From the NCBI RefSeq assembly GCF_933775445.1, contig NC_065877.1:24552001-24616000 (forward strand): 64,000 bases of DNA, in the 5' to 3' direction. Of the stretch, positions 1 to 12,999 are shown one piece after another. The position numbers and the translations under genes were made by a program. Positions within the stretch are counted from its first letter, which is position 1; each line of letters opens with the position of its first letter. A model generated the notes under the pieces. It was given only the letters and a program-made list of their open reading frames with translations. It ran no database searches and had not been told where the DNA came from. This stretch comes from Argentina anserina (taxonomy: Eukaryota > Streptophyta > Magnoliopsida > Rosales > Rosaceae).

Positions 1-1
1 A

Positions 2-85
2 GGCTTCCGATTTGGGGTTAGTTTGATGGCCACTGCTGGTAGTGATAGGTGCTTGGAGATTAGGAACTATTGGAATCTGAAATGA
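2..85 (+). CDS. Possible C-terminal end of a partial gene
   Basis: From base 2 one forward frame is open for 27 codons and ends at TGA (83-85). The segment LMATAGSDRCLEIRNYW loosely resembles the strand of a WD40 repeat, but it is too short to assign to a family. The gene would be convergent with the GLABRA2-like gene, and its 3' UTR would lie to the right of base 85. The open stretch could also be chance. Confidence 0.25.
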   Translation, partial: GFRFGVSLMATAGSDRCLEIRNYWNLK

Positions 86-1222
86 ATTCTGTTTGATGGA
101 TACAAGGGTAGGGTGAGAGGTTGATAATTTGAGCTGAGGAAGACCTAGGTGTGGTCATTGTGGATCTGTAGGTTAAATTGACTAGAAATTGATGTAAGGC
201 CGTTGCGTGCTTGCTGCATTTTGTCAAAATGGCTACTTCTGTTGGTTGGGTATTGTACTTTTTAGAGTTGGAGATCTATGTTCCTGAGATCAAAAGAAAT
301 TTAAGTCTGTCAATTGATGCAAGTTTTTGAGTTTTGTTTAACACAGTAATGCCATCAGACTGCACTTTTGGTTATTTAACACTAATGAGGAACGGAACTT
401 ATTCTTGGAGTTTACATGATCATTGTCAGGAGGAATTACTGAACAGTTGCTTGATAAGAATCAGGCTTTTCCAGTAAGAACTTGTCAGTCTCTGGCTTTC
501 TCAACTGGAAGGAATATTGCTTCTGATTGTTTTATCATTTTAGCATGGAACTGAGCTAGTTCGAAAACCACTCTTGTTAAGTTAGAAAGGTTTCTGCTGG
601 AATTTTGAGACCTTTTCCAGAATGTATCCCCACTCCCAATATAAGAAACATCTAATTTTGGCAGCGGAAGTATGGGACTTGGGAAGCAAAATTGGATCTT
701 TTGGTTTGATGATGAACTGACACAGGTGCAATGATCTATTGTTTCAATTTTAAACTCTTCCAACTTACAAAAAATTAAGACAACCGGGAAACAATGGTGT
801 ATAATTGCTGTTGTAGCTACAAATGCCTCAAATGTTGCTAGCCACAATTCATGTACCGACATACCCTGAAGGGACTTCAAATGCTGAAAATGGGATTTTT
901 TTTTTTGTTTGAGAAGGTATATATCTGAATCTTAATCAAATGGTGACAAACAACTACAAGCAATAAAACTAACAGCAATATCACATTAATAAATAGTTAT
1001 ATACAAGGAAACTAGTCAAATATAAATTATGGATTGTGAATAAATTCTTTTTGCCAGAATATTGCTGTAGACTTTCTTACAATCCTAGTCCACCATTCAG
1101 ACCGAAAAAAGAATGAAAAATACTGCAAATCCTGATCAGCTAAAACCACTTATATTTCCAGCCAAAAATGAAAACCTGTGTTTCAGCTACCTATTCCTAG
1201 CTATCTAATGAAGTTGAGCTAA
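86..1222. other. Intergenic or 3' UTR, no gene seen
   Basis: No coding exon is recognised. The part next to 1222 should contain the 3' UTR of the minus-strand GLABRA2-like gene, and the left part may be the 3' UTR of a convergent gene. A 131-codon reverse frame at 485-880 shows no domain, and I do not treat it as a gene. Confidence 0.5.
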
Positions 1223-4200
1223 TCAGCCATCCTCGCACTGCAAGCTCGTCTTAATATTTATGAGAGTACATGATATAAGAGTGTTGGCAGATTCTACAGA
1301 CTCCATCGTTAGTTTGGCTGTAGGAGAAGTATTAGTCAAGACTTGAAACGCTACGGTCAGCAAAGTTCCTCCTTCACTGTCACTGCCTCGATCTTCTTTC
1401 CTGGAAGTGATAACCATAGGCCTCGATTCCAACCCATCTGGAAGAATAGAGAACCCTGAAGACAATACCGCCATGTTGCTCGAGTCACATCCCGTCATCA
1501 CAGATTGCATGCCAGTGATATCCACAGGAGCATAGACCACCATGGACTCGTAAGAATTTACACAGCTATCTTGTAGAATCCACATGCTGTTCTCTTTTGA
1601 TTTCATTGTCTGAAAGATTGAAATGCGCGGCTATTTTAGAAAAGGTTATGATCATCTTGCATGAGAAATATGAGGCTTATTCATATACTGTGTGAAGAAA
1701 GAGATCTCACTTGAATAGTAACAGCATTGCCACGATCTTGTCCTTTGGATAAGTTGGCAATTGTTTGCGCAGGACCCCCATTCAGCATAATGTCCCACTA
1801 GCAATTGAAGAATAAAACATGTCAGATCCTATTGTACTAGTAACATGATTTCTTAATTAGCAGAGTTGCAGAGTTGTAGGGAAGACAGAGCCTTTATTAC
1901 TAACCTCATTCCTGCGAGTCTCGTCTCTCAGAAAATCAAAGAGTGTGAAGGGAGAGACAGGCAACCATACTGAAGAAACTGCACACAAGATCACGCCAAG
2001 AGGCTCTCCGGGATCATTCAAGTTCTTCCTGGAGGCAATCCTAATGTCATCACCTGTTTTGCTTGAGATCTTGGTCCAGGTATGATAGCTTGATGCTCCA
2101 ATTGCCCGACAAAAACTCGATGTCATCCTTTGTGCCATTTTCAAAATGCTTTTTCTCCCAGCCAAGGTGGCTACTCCTGATATTCAGTAATTCTTAGTAT
2201 CTTTAATTTAATAAGAGGCGATGGGTATATCTGAAGTTTATTTGACTAGGCCTACCAGTTGAATCCTTCATTGGAACATTGGTTGCCATGAAGAAAACTA
2301 GCCTTTCACATTGGAGTTGCAGCGTTGCTACCCAATGTCTTGCACCAAATGCCAGACCACTGTTGACAATACTCCGGTACATGGTCTGAATTGTGCTTTT
2401 CTGGCACTCTAAGTGCTCCACCCAGATTACCTGTAGGCCTAGATCATTATAAACTTTTTTTGCAGCATTTTATATGTATGCATAATTCTTTCATTTTCAC
2501 CTCTATGTTTCTGTTTTCATTTTTGTGTAGTTTTCCATTCCCTGGCCAAAGTCAACCGTCAAAATCTTGTGTAGTTTTTAATCCCTTGTTTGTAAACTAG
2601 TCAATGCTGAATTGATCCAGTCTTATCTTCTATGCAATAAGATTATCTATGGTGGAATATCAAATTTGTATACATCTAAAATACCTTGCAATGGCCATTT
2701 GATTTGTCTTCAATGATGCAACCAGAGGGACGTTTTCTGCATTTCACCAAAGACACATCGATGTTATCTTCAACTTTGTCAATCGAAACATCAACAACAG
2801 CCCACTGTTCAGCACTCAGTTGCTTGCTACATCTAACAAAGTAAACTTCTCTGGTGGGTACCAAAGGTGTAAGCATTTGCAGCTCTGCAAACATCTGCAG
2901 TCAAACTAAAGTATGAGTTTTCTTGAATCAAAAGCAATGGCTTGTACGTCTTTACTTCACTTGCAAAGTATTTTGGGGAAATAAAACAACAACAGTACTT
3001 GCAGACAACATGCTTACCAATTGTACCGCACCATTTCTGTTGTCTCCTTCACCATTGCTAATGACATCAACAGTGGCAGCCTTCGAGATCATAGATGGAA
3101 ACATTTCCTTCCATTGATTCTACAACAAAAAATAAACATAACCTTAGCTTACAATTCTGTGCCTACCAGGCAATAGCAGGAAAATTGTTCTAGACTTTAC
3201 CACGTCCATGAAACTTTGAACTAGTTTTGGGAGATCCACAAAAACGACACCCGTCTCCCTTGAGGCTTCAATGGATCTCTTTGGTCGCCCAGTGGCTGGA
3301 ATTTCAATGTTAAACTCCTTGATGTACTCATCATAGTTAAGTATTTCACGGCCAGTCTCAACACTGCGAACCCAGAGGGGTTCTCCAGCTGTAGCCATCT
3401 TTTGGAGCTCCTCCATTGCTTGGTTAACTATCTCCATAATCCTAGACTTCTCCAGACCAAAAATTCCTGTGTAGAAGTCCAAAGAGCTTCTGTTCTCCTG
3501 GTCCTGCGCAGTAGAGGTGGAAGGAGAGGATGTCCCAAGAGGGTATTTTACTAGGGCTGCTCGGAGTTTTTCAACCTACATAAAGATCTTGTACCTCGTT
3601 ATTTCAAGCTCTAGATAAAAGACAAGTTACATTACTCAATCTACGGAAGCATTGATCAGACGTGCTCATGCAAACATAATGTACCTCGGATTTGAGTCTG
3701 GCATTTTCAATTCGGAGTTGTTGCTCCTCCGTTGTCAAGCTGGCATCTTTGCTAGTGGTAGCACTGCCACAGTTGGGGCAACAAGCTTTGTTTATTTTCT
3801 CCCTCATTGCCTTATTCTCATCCCGGAGTTTCTCCATTTCTCCCTTCAACAATGAGTTTTCATGGCGCTCTTGTATAGCCTATAAACAACCAATATTCAC
3901 ATCTTCATTACAGTTTTTAGGTACAGTTAGAAGTAAGACTAAAAAGAATTGAAAATAGAATAAAAGACCTTGATTTGGGTACGGCGATTCTGGAACCAAA
4001 ACTTAACTTGCCTTGGAGCAAGGCCTAACTGCTTGCTCAGCTGCTGTCTTTGCTTCTCATCTGGATGGGGTGACTCCTTGAACAGCCTGCAAGCATTTTC
4101 AATGAAGTTAGTAAAACAGCACACACTGATTAACATGTGGTCATCAAAACCAATCACATTCATCAGGATTCTAATCAGCCTTTTCAAACGTATTATTTTC

Positions 4201-5164
4201 TGTAGCTAACTACTACACATAAAAACAAAGAGCTAAAAGGAAGACATTGATCAAAACACTACGTGTTATCTTTAACTTTTCAATCTTGTTTCCTTTATTA
4301 GTGATCATGTCACTAACTCTTTGAATCTTTCGTAGCAGCAGCACTAGAACATAGTAGTCTATAAAGTATATTCTTTACAAAGCTAGCTGCATGCTTAGTG
4401 TGGCATGCAAATGCAAATTTTATAAAAGAGAGACCAGTACAACTCAAAACCGACCAATTTCAATACCATGTGCATTATTCAAAGTCTCACCCAATTTCCA
4501 ACAAATTAATGGGTTTGTCAAGAAAAATTCATTGTATTTAGTGTTCCAAGTTAAAAATCAACGCATTGGTAAGTCCAAATTCAACATACGAAAAAGGAAG
4601 TCCAATTAAGAACTACTCACGCTTCCATTTCTCGGATTTGCTCAGTGGTGTGTCTGTGATACTTCTTCCTCTTCTTCTTCTTGTTCTTGTTGTCTCCATC
4701 TCCATCATCCTCATCTTGCTCTCCTAACTCCGCATCAAAATCAATGTCTTCTGCTGATCTCGACCTCGCCGGGCCCGAGTTCTCGCTGCTGATATCAGCC
4801 GTGTCTTCCCTCGACCTCCGGCGGCCGCCTACGCTCCCTTCATCCCCTTCACCCCCCTCCCTATTAGCCGTCGTCTCAGCCGGAGTCCCGGCATCTCGGA
4901 AAATTCCAGCCTATATGTTCCCACCAAACCCAAATTGTAAAACACAAAAGAAGCGAAGAAAGCATAACATAACAACAAGAACACGAACCCAATAAAGACA
5001 TGGAAACAGTAGAAGGGTTTGTTAGAGAAGAAAGCGTAGAAGAGAGAATGTGAGGAGGAATGGAAGGAAGAGAAACGTACGAGGCTGAGGGAGAGAGCGG
5101 GGGAGACGAAGAAGTCTTTGGTGCGAGAAGTTGGTGGATTGTTGGACATGTCGACGACGCCCAT
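1223..5164 (-). CDS. GL2: HD-ZIP class IV transcription factor, GLABRA2-like
   Basis: Homeodomain-START transcription factor. In Arabidopsis GL2 acts in the nucleus to promote leaf trichome growth and seed-coat mucilage and to repress root hairs. Exons on the minus strand, from the 5' end: 5164-5081, 4910-4621, 4086-3969, 3879-3685, 3575-3201, 3119-3018, 2894-2685, 2430-2256, 2176-1905, 1797-1711 and 1609-1223. All introns are GT-AG and the sum is 2295 nt, or 764 residues, close to the 747 of Arabidopsis GL2. Visible domains: the GL2-type N-terminus with [18 protein letters not shown]; an acidic then basic stretch at about 85-112; a homeodomain at about 108-167 with [10 protein letters not shown]; a looped zipper at about 168-250 with the CPNC motif of this class; START from about 265 to 505; and a C-terminal domain ending in LQCEDG. 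The start was chosen by matching the conserved N-terminus. No stop or frameshift is seen. Orthology is inferred from sequence recall, not from a tree. Confidence 0.95.
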
Positions 5165-5309
5165 GACAATCTAAGCGTGGTGCATGTATTATATTAAGAG
5201 AGGAGGACGAGTCGACTAGGGTGGTGATGGGAGTGATGAGACTAATGGGTTTGTTTTATGGTTAGTAATGGAGGCTAGCTAGGTTGCAGGTGAAGAAGAG
5301 GGAGTGTCT

Positions 5310-5310
<1 letters not shown>

Positions 5311-5346
<36 letters not shown>
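5311..5346. repeat. (AG)n microsatellite
   Basis: About 18 uninterrupted AG units, probably in the GL2 5' leader, and likely polymorphic in length. Confidence 0.9.
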
Positions 5347-5349
<3 letters not shown>

Positions 5350-5413
5350 GGTGCGGGTTGATTTAAGGATATAGAAACAAAAATGGAGTGAGAGAGCGAA
5401 CGAGAGAGTTTTG

Positions 5414-5419
<6 letters not shown>

Positions 5420-5452
<33 letters not shown>
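5420..5452. repeat. (GA)n microsatellite
   Basis: About 16 GA units, a second purine tract in the upstream region of GL2, followed by GGGA and AAG-rich sequence. Confidence 0.9.
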
Positions 5453-5462
<10 letters not shown>

Positions 5463-5480
5463 AGAAGAAGAAGAGGCTGG

Positions 5481-8400
5481 TAGGGGTTGACTGTTAGATA
5501 TTCTACGTGGAATGAGACTCTCAACTACATTTGAGTCTTTGACTTCAAGCAGCGGTTGAATATCTAACGCTGGAACTCAACTGTATTTTCAGATCAACAT
5601 GGCTCGGCTTCGTGGCTCAAGTCCCTTTCAATTGGGTTATTTTTCTTATGCCAAAATTAATTTCAGTGAAACAAAAACGTCTATTTTTAATATCCTATGA
5701 TATACTCATATATAGTCGAATTTGACGGTTATTTGGGTCGACAATAGAAATGGCTGCCAGGAGTCAGCATTTGTCGATCAACGCAATGGAGATTGTCGTA
5801 GTGGAGTGGCGAGAATCCTCTCGTTTTCAATTTATGTGGAGAGTAATTACAGCAGTACATTTTCAACCAAGATACTGACGACGTTAATGTATGTGGTTGA
5901 TTGCTTGTATATGACAACCTTCTTTATATAGGTTTTTTTCATAAGTTTTCAACGGAATGTTTCAAAATAGATGTTGTAGACTATCACTAGCTAGTATTTT
6001 GAGTGTTTAACTTTTTTTTTTTTTTTTTACAGAATTGGTAAGTATTTTTTCATGAAATTTGATTGGTAAGAATATATGAATTGCATTATCAAGTGCTTTT
6101 GTTGTACTCCTCGGATGTGACTTCTTAACTCAATAACAAAAAATATAATGTCTTACAACACCTTCTATCATATTTTCTTTTTAGATTTAGATGTTGAAAC
6201 TTGAATATCATTCTTTTAAATACCATGGTTCTGTAATCATTTGTCCTCTAAACGAATATACATCAATAATGCCTAAATCCCTTTCGTCAAACAAACACTC
6301 ATATGTCATTTCTTAACATAATGATTCCAAAATGGAATCTCTGAAAGAAACATGTTCTGATTGAACCTTGTTTTCAAAGGTGATCTAATCTTAAGCTCCA
6401 AAACAAACTCATCAGCTAATCCAGCTTTGCTCGTGGATCTTAAACAAGCCAACTAGCCAAGTAATGGATCTTTTATTATAAAATGGATCAACTTGAATGA
6501 ATCAGAATCCCATTTCATATACGTACCATTTCGTGCGAAGCTAATCAGCATGGACTCATAACCGCAAGACAAGTATCAAATATTATATAGATGCTCTAGT
6601 CTTCTTTAAAGACCTAATGGTCATAACTTAGCAATTTGTTTGGATTCGGATTCGATACATCTAGCTAGCAGCATAGCTAGCGTGGTTAATCTCTTAATGG
6701 TGACCACAATTACGTTACTTAACCATATGTTGTATGTTTTAGTCACATACCAACAACACGTACACCCCGGCCTATACTTTAAGTTTCTTATCTACAAATA
6801 ACTACATGTCAAGATAAAAAGAGTTAAATTTGATGTCATTGCTGTTAAGTAACACTATAGCCTAGTTCTGTCGTCCTGACTGAGAATTGTTGAGGACAAG
6901 AATTTCATGTTGTTAAGTGGTTTTAGCTGTGACGATCAAAATACTACTTATATTCATGATAAATTACGTATGTACGTGGGGTGTTAAATACTAACATTAA
7001 GCTCACATATGGCTAGTTTGATATTGATACGACTTTAGAAAAAATCTGCTAATGTTGTGCCGTGAATTATAGTTGTATAAAAAACAGTTTCATGTTCTTT
7101 TGTATAGTAAAACTTTATTTTTAAAAATTGTTGTCATGCTATTAAATATTATTTTTTATGACAATAATTTCTAAAAGCAACATTGATACCGCTTCTAAAA
7201 GATGTTTCTAATGACTTATAAATTTAGAAAAAAAAATTGTTTTTATTTGATTTACCAAATAGAATAGAAATTCAAAACTCATAGAAATTTATATTTTAAA
7301 AGCAAACATATACCAAACTAGACAATAATGTTACAGTAAGACATGAATTTGGTCACATTAAAATTGCTTTCAATCAAGTTTTCGGCCTACTTATGTAAGA
7401 TTTATTCACATGACTCAGGTTCACTCTACAATGAATCTTGTAATCTTATTTACTTTGTAAATAGGAAAGTTGCGACTAACCTTAAGAAGATACTGTTAAG
7501 CCTTATATGAACTCACCCGAAAATCTGAGTTCTACTTTTAACAATTAAACTTGAAACTGAATTACTGAGATAGAATAATATCACCTCATTTTGTTAAAAG
7601 GGCAAAAATAACATGAACGGGGCTCGGCTTGTTAGCCAAGTCTGTGGGAAAAGAAGACAAGAAGCTGAAGCTAACCAATAGTAAGAGGTCAAAACGTTCA
7701 GTCATGACGAACAAGAACAACCAGTACGTACGCGACTCGTGTGTTTGAGGTTTCTCTCTTTCTGGTACCATATTTAATCTTTTTGGTTTTATTTGTCTGT
7801 GTCTACATACCATTTAAAGAAACCAACTCTGTGAATGCAATTGATGAATTTGCATCCAAGCTTTTCTACTTATTTTGCAAATTAAAACCACCCCAAACTG
7901 CTACATTTGAATCAATTTATCTTTTAATCCTCCTAAGTTTTGAGTTACGAACACCAAGAACATCACATACAGAGTATACGTTTCTGTTCTTAAACATGAA
8001 ATTACACTTGAATTAATTATCAGAAATTAATCGAATTAGAATTTGAAAATGATGGAAGAAAAAACATTTCATTGAATTGAGTATAATGAAGAAGTTTATA
8101 GCAATGGTGCGACTTCTCATCGGCTTTGTTTAGATTAGATTAGATAAATTAATCCAAACAGGTACAAATTTGAAAGTGATATGTTTATACATAAACAAAA
8201 ACAGGAGAATGTTGATTAATGCATTTTTGTAAATTATATTTATTGGTTTGTTGTAGTAAGTGGATTTCTTTTGGCTTACATGTTTGCTTTCAGTGTCAAT
8301 AGTTTTACAAAATAATGAGGATCAATGAAAATGATGTCTTTTGCTTTAAAAGAAAAAAGGGTATGCCCAAACCTACAACTTTTAATAGAAGCTTTAATTT

Positions 8401-9097
8401 TCAAGGGAAAACCCCAAATCGAAAGCAACAAGATCCCCAAAGCCTCAATGAAATTCTTGATCAGTCTGTCTAACCAGCAAGCAGTTTTGTCTTGCCGGTC
8501 AATAAATCAAGATAATTCATTGATTTTCATCAGAAAATTATCATAATAACAATAACAATAAATATGTGTCTAAACTTTCATTAAGCTAATCGAACAAGTG
8601 AATTAGGCAATCTGACCTAACCCTTCCTTCAAGCCTCAAGGGACCAAGCATTAGTGAAATACATGCCAACTTCTAAGTAAAAGCAAGCATGCCATTATGA
8701 AGAACATAACATGAATTACCTGGCCGGTTAAATTCATAAAGTCGACTATAGGAACAATTCTGCAATCCAATTAGGTTGTAATACTTTGTTACCTAGCAGC
8801 TTTTGCACTTAGCAGCAGTTATTTTTTCACATAATAAGGTTCACTGGAGATAGATTTACTGATAACCTACTTCCATAGTTCCATATTTTTGCTCAAGCTA
8901 AGCATATCTCAACTCAACTTCAGACCAAACATTATTTCAAAAAAAATTGGTGCCAAGCAGGCTGCACTAATAGTTAGATGGAACAACACCATTGCAGGCA
9001 ATCACATTTCATGGTTAAACAGCTTGTAAATTTTCATATTAACTTCATAGTAGCCTATAACTTTTTATTCACTTGATCCATTCTTACAGCAACCACC
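5481..9097. other. Intergenic, no gene recognised
   Basis: AT-rich DNA with only short unconvincing frames. No transposon ends or RNA genes were recognised. The part nearest 5.5 kb is the upstream region of the divergently placed GL2 gene and may carry its trichome and root-epidermis control elements, but I did not identify specific sites. Confidence 0.4.
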
Positions 9098-10880
9098 CTT
9101 TGACCTTAGGTTGAGCACAACAGAATCTTAATGAACATTGCAGCTATCTCCTGACAATATATAAAGAATCAAATAAGAAAAACAAAGAACGAAAGGGTCG
9201 GAAGCACCATTATGAGCCATCACCATCTATAATTAAAGTTTTGGTGCCATATGGGTTATGATTAAGTTTATCTGCAATTCAAATAATCTATTTCTTTCAG
9301 TTTCACCACAGGAATTTAATTTCTGCAATATTGGTTGTTTGGAATGGTAGATAGTTCACATGTTTTTCATAAACCAAATAAAGAAAACAGCTACTAAGTT
9401 GTTTGGGGATAGTTTTTGGTTTCTTCCATTAGTCCTATAATGCATATATCCCTTTTGAACTTAGAAAGCAACTAAAAAGAGGAACAAAAAAGACCCACTA
9501 GAAAGAGCTATCTCTCTCTTTCTATCTTTCTTTTACTTTGCTTTACCTTTGATTTGAAGCAATTCTAGTTTTCTTGCGAAACAAGTATTAATGTCATATA
9601 CAGATGGATTTCTTCTTCTTCGTTTTTCAATTTCAGGATAAAGTAAGTTGGATTAGGCTGAAGAAAATTTGATAAGTTTGAAGTAGGGAATACCTGAAAT
9701 GATGTAGTGTACCAAAAGGGTTTAAAAGAAAGCAGGGTAAAGATATACAAACAAAAGAGAGAATAAAGAGAAAATTAAGGCTGTCAAAGAAGAAAGTTAA
9801 CAAATTGGAACAAATGCTAATGAAGGTTGGCTTTGGAAGCAATAGATTACAGCATCACATTCAGATAACATGATTCTACTTTACTTGTTCCAAATTGTAA
9901 TGAGATGAAGTTTCTATCCTGTTGAAACATCTTTAACTAATTTTTCATGTTCATTATGAACTTGCTGTTAATTATATATTAGGGGAAATTGATCAAGAAT
10001 AAAACATGGTACTTCAATCATGCGACTCAAACTCACCAAGAAAAAAAAATTAGACGGTATTCATATTGCATATTAAGATAGCAGACATAATAATTAAGTA
10101 CAAATTAAGCAGCTGCCATCCATTAAGATGTTTTAGCACTTTTCAACCATATATAATTAACAGCAAGTTCAATTCAGTAGTTAAACGTGCAACTGTACAA
10201 GTCACCAATTCTGATGAACTTGATTAAGCCACCCTCATCAAGAATGTTAAACAGTTAAAGTACTAAATTAAAATCAAACAAAGACACCTACATCGGGTAC
10301 CTCTCGCCATCAAATCGTAGTATAGGGTTCAATAATTCTCAGGCTTTCAAGATTATTGTTCAACAGAACGAGTATATATTTCATCAAACATCAATGAGCA
10401 TCACTCAAAATAGTAATGTACATCGCCACAATTAAGTCTAAGAAAATGAATTTTCAAGTGTTCAAGCAAACTACTAGGACACGGGATCCTCATGGCAGCT
10501 GACTCGGAGGCCCTATGACAGATCAAAAGACCACATTTTGATGAGCGTGGTGCCGTGGTCTCATCAGATTTGAGTCATATAAGGATGCAAGAGGACTCAT
10601 TGTAATTTAACACAATTAACAATATCTCATAAGATTGTGCATAGAAAAGATTAATAATGACTTTCCATCCAACCTTGCGAGGCAGTTAGGTATTGAAGAG
10701 TGGATGGGATACTGCCCTTTGGCATGCAGGTGAAAAGATGCCACCATGCATAATTGAACAGACTATTCGATAGAAATGAAATAAATGCTAATACAATTTT
10801 CTGGAGTATGCACTTAAAAATGGAATTGATGAGTCTCTGAAAAATCTTATGGTAGTCATCACTTGGCATGTCATAGGATG
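9098..10880. repeat. Old tandem duplication of non-coding DNA, copy A
   Basis: This stretch aligns in the same order and orientation with about 13000-14780. Matching anchors include the run CTTAGGTTGAGCA near the left end, a strongly matching block at about 9210-9290, the text around AAAAGACCCAC, GATTAAGCCACCCT, and GAGGCAGTT with GGTGGATGG near 10680. Similarity is patchy between anchors, as expected for an old segmental duplication. No frame is shared by the two copies, so the segment looks non-coding. Confidence 0.65.
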
Positions 10881-11646
10881 ACATCGAAGGCATACATGCA
10901 AGCTGAAAACAAGAATTGATTTCCACCTCAGTTGTCCCTTCTTTGTAATTATGAACAACTAAATCATCATGTGTGTGCAAACACAAGGATTAGGTTACCA
11001 ATTAAGCTCTTACCAGAAAATAGATACGCCGAAAAGAGTTGCAGTTCACTATCACTAACTCACTGTAGCTCCTCCACCAGTTGGCATAGAACCAGTAATT
11101 AGCTTAGAAAAATGTAAAATTTTACGGGAATTTTATAAGTTCAAAACTATTACAAAGTACTATCGTTCAGTTCTACGGTTCTACCATATAACTTTTTTTT
11201 ATCAGAAACCATGTCTTTATTTCTGCATATCCCATTCTGTATGTCATTTTGCAAATTGTTTTTTATAGTTATGCATGTTCAACTGAATTACAACATCACA
11301 GGTCACAGGGACATTATTTATTCCAAACTTAATGGTTTCAAGCAGGCCGAGTGTTAAGAACTAGCTACACCAACACAAATCTAGCTAGACATTTCTAGTG
11401 GAAAATTACGGAATTTGGTCTTCAGATAATGGTAACCATCAATATCAGATGGTTGGTTACAGGTCTGCAGTATTAGGCTTCCGCCAAAATTTGATAAACA
11501 TCTGCCAGTCTACAGCTAGCTAACTATGCCTACTGACCTGATGAATGTCTTCTTTCAGATCTCCAACATAAACCAGATTGTGAAGCCCTAGACATTGTCC
11601 TAAATTGAAATTGGAATTCACATATGTAAAAAGTGAGCGATCATCT
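10881..11646. other. Intergenic, nothing recognised
   Basis: Low-complexity, AT-rich sequence between duplication copy A and the TRIM element. No coding or transposon structure is visible. Confidence 0.4.
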
Positions 11647-11999
11647 TGATAAAATGATCTGGGGTTCACATCCAAAACCAATTGGCAATGGATGGAGTGG
11701 CCTAAATCCTTATAAACTCACAGGCTAAGTTCTATTCCCAATGTGAGATTTATATTCTCAACACGCCCCCGCACGTGTGGCGAATTTTCAAGCCATACAC
11801 GTGGATAACATTTTGGGTGACGTAGAGTCCGTGTGGCCATTTGGGCTTCACACGTGGACGTGGGTAACCCGCTCTGATACCATGATAAAGTGATTTGGGG
11901 TTCACATCCAAAACTAATTGGCAATGGATGGAGTGGCCAAACCCTTATAAACTCACAGGCTAGGTTCTAATTCCCAATGTGAGATTTATATTCTCAACA
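11647..11999 (-). mobile_element. TRIM (terminal-repeat retrotransposon in miniature), complete
   Basis: Two direct LTRs of 117 bp at 11647-11763 and 11883-11999 differ at roughly 8 positions. Each starts TGATAAA and ends CTCAACA. The inner 119 bp has no coding capacity. On the minus strand the 5' LTR (right copy) is followed directly by TGGTATCAGAGC (11882-11871), the usual primer-binding site for initiator methionine tRNA. A G-rich tract (GGGGGCG) precedes the 3' LTR. The element is flanked by a perfect 5-bp target duplication, CATCT (11642-11646 and 12000-12004). Such elements depend on proteins from other retrotransposons. Confidence 0.95.
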
Positions 12000-12004
12000 C
12001 ATCT

Positions 12005-12999
12005 ATAGCATAATTGTCCAAATTAAAGAGAAATGATGGCAATCTGCAGAAGCAAGAAGTAGTACAGACTACAATGGAAGAAATGCGATTAAAATATTAT
12101 TCAGCTGAAACTTGAGCATCCTCCACCAAGGTGGAAACATGCGATAATTAAAAAACTCATGCAGAAAGATACAAGTGAGAAACTTCAAATGAACCATCAT
12201 CATCCTACTATTTTATTGTTTAATATGCTGACACTTGCAGTAGTATTCTTACAAAAATCTGATGCTATCTGGGGGAGGACATATGGGGATGAATAATAGG
12301 ATCAGTACCTATAATTTAGAAGTAATAACATATAGTTTTGCTGCTGCTATATTTTCAGCTTGTTCCACATTATTCCACTACAGTATCAACATTTTATCCC
12401 CAAAAAAAAGGGAAAGAAAGAGAGAGACTGATCTCTACCCCATTTGGGTTCAAATTCACTTTTTCAAACTATTTGGTGGTTATACAGACTAGTATTACAT
12501 GTGGACTTGACTATGAGTTTATACATAGTACAACAACTATCAATATATAGCCTACAGAACAAGTAACTGGAGTTGCTACACTATTCCTGTGGACTTTATC
12601 TTTATCGTTTCTGAATACAGTATAGTATAGGAAAACTTTTACTTGACTACTAAGGTACTCTTATCTGTTATGGCATACTAGAGAAATATTGAATAACCTC
12701 TACATGAACACAGGTCCTCCAATGTTTGACATAAGTACTTCAGAATTTTACTGCTACGCTGGGGCCTATGCAGAAGATTGTGTTTAGTGAATGGTGATCT
12801 ATGGCATAAGGTCAGGAAAGAGTGTAAATCCTTACGCTTTCATTACATATGTGCCATGTTATCTTAGTGAATTTGATCTTCATGCAGTACTTTAATCTTG
12901 TATTCTTGAGATTGTTGCTGATATGCAGGTTAGCACCTAGAAAATTTCATAATTTGGGCTTGTGATTTATCATTTTACTTCCTTTTGTGTTTCATTAAC
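12005..12999. other. Intergenic, nothing recognised
   Basis: No gene, RNA or transposon end was recognised between the TRIM and copy B of the tandem duplication. Confidence 0.4.

Larger units (their letters stand above)
5165..5480 (-). promoter_or_regulatory. GL2 leader and proximal promoter with GA/CT tracts
   Basis: Immediately upstream of the GL2 start are two long purine tracts, (AG)n at about 5311-5346 and (GA)n at about 5420-5452. On the transcribed strand they read as CT repeats. Such tracts are common in plant 5' leaders and core promoters. The transcription start cannot be fixed from sequence alone. Confidence 0.5.

Noticed and set aside
485..880. 131-codon reverse frame downstream of GL2
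   Set aside because: No homology recognised, no splice partners, and it sits in a likely UTR region.
10651..10986. 111-codon reverse frame
   Set aside because: It overlaps the right end of the non-coding duplication; the frame is not kept in the other copy.
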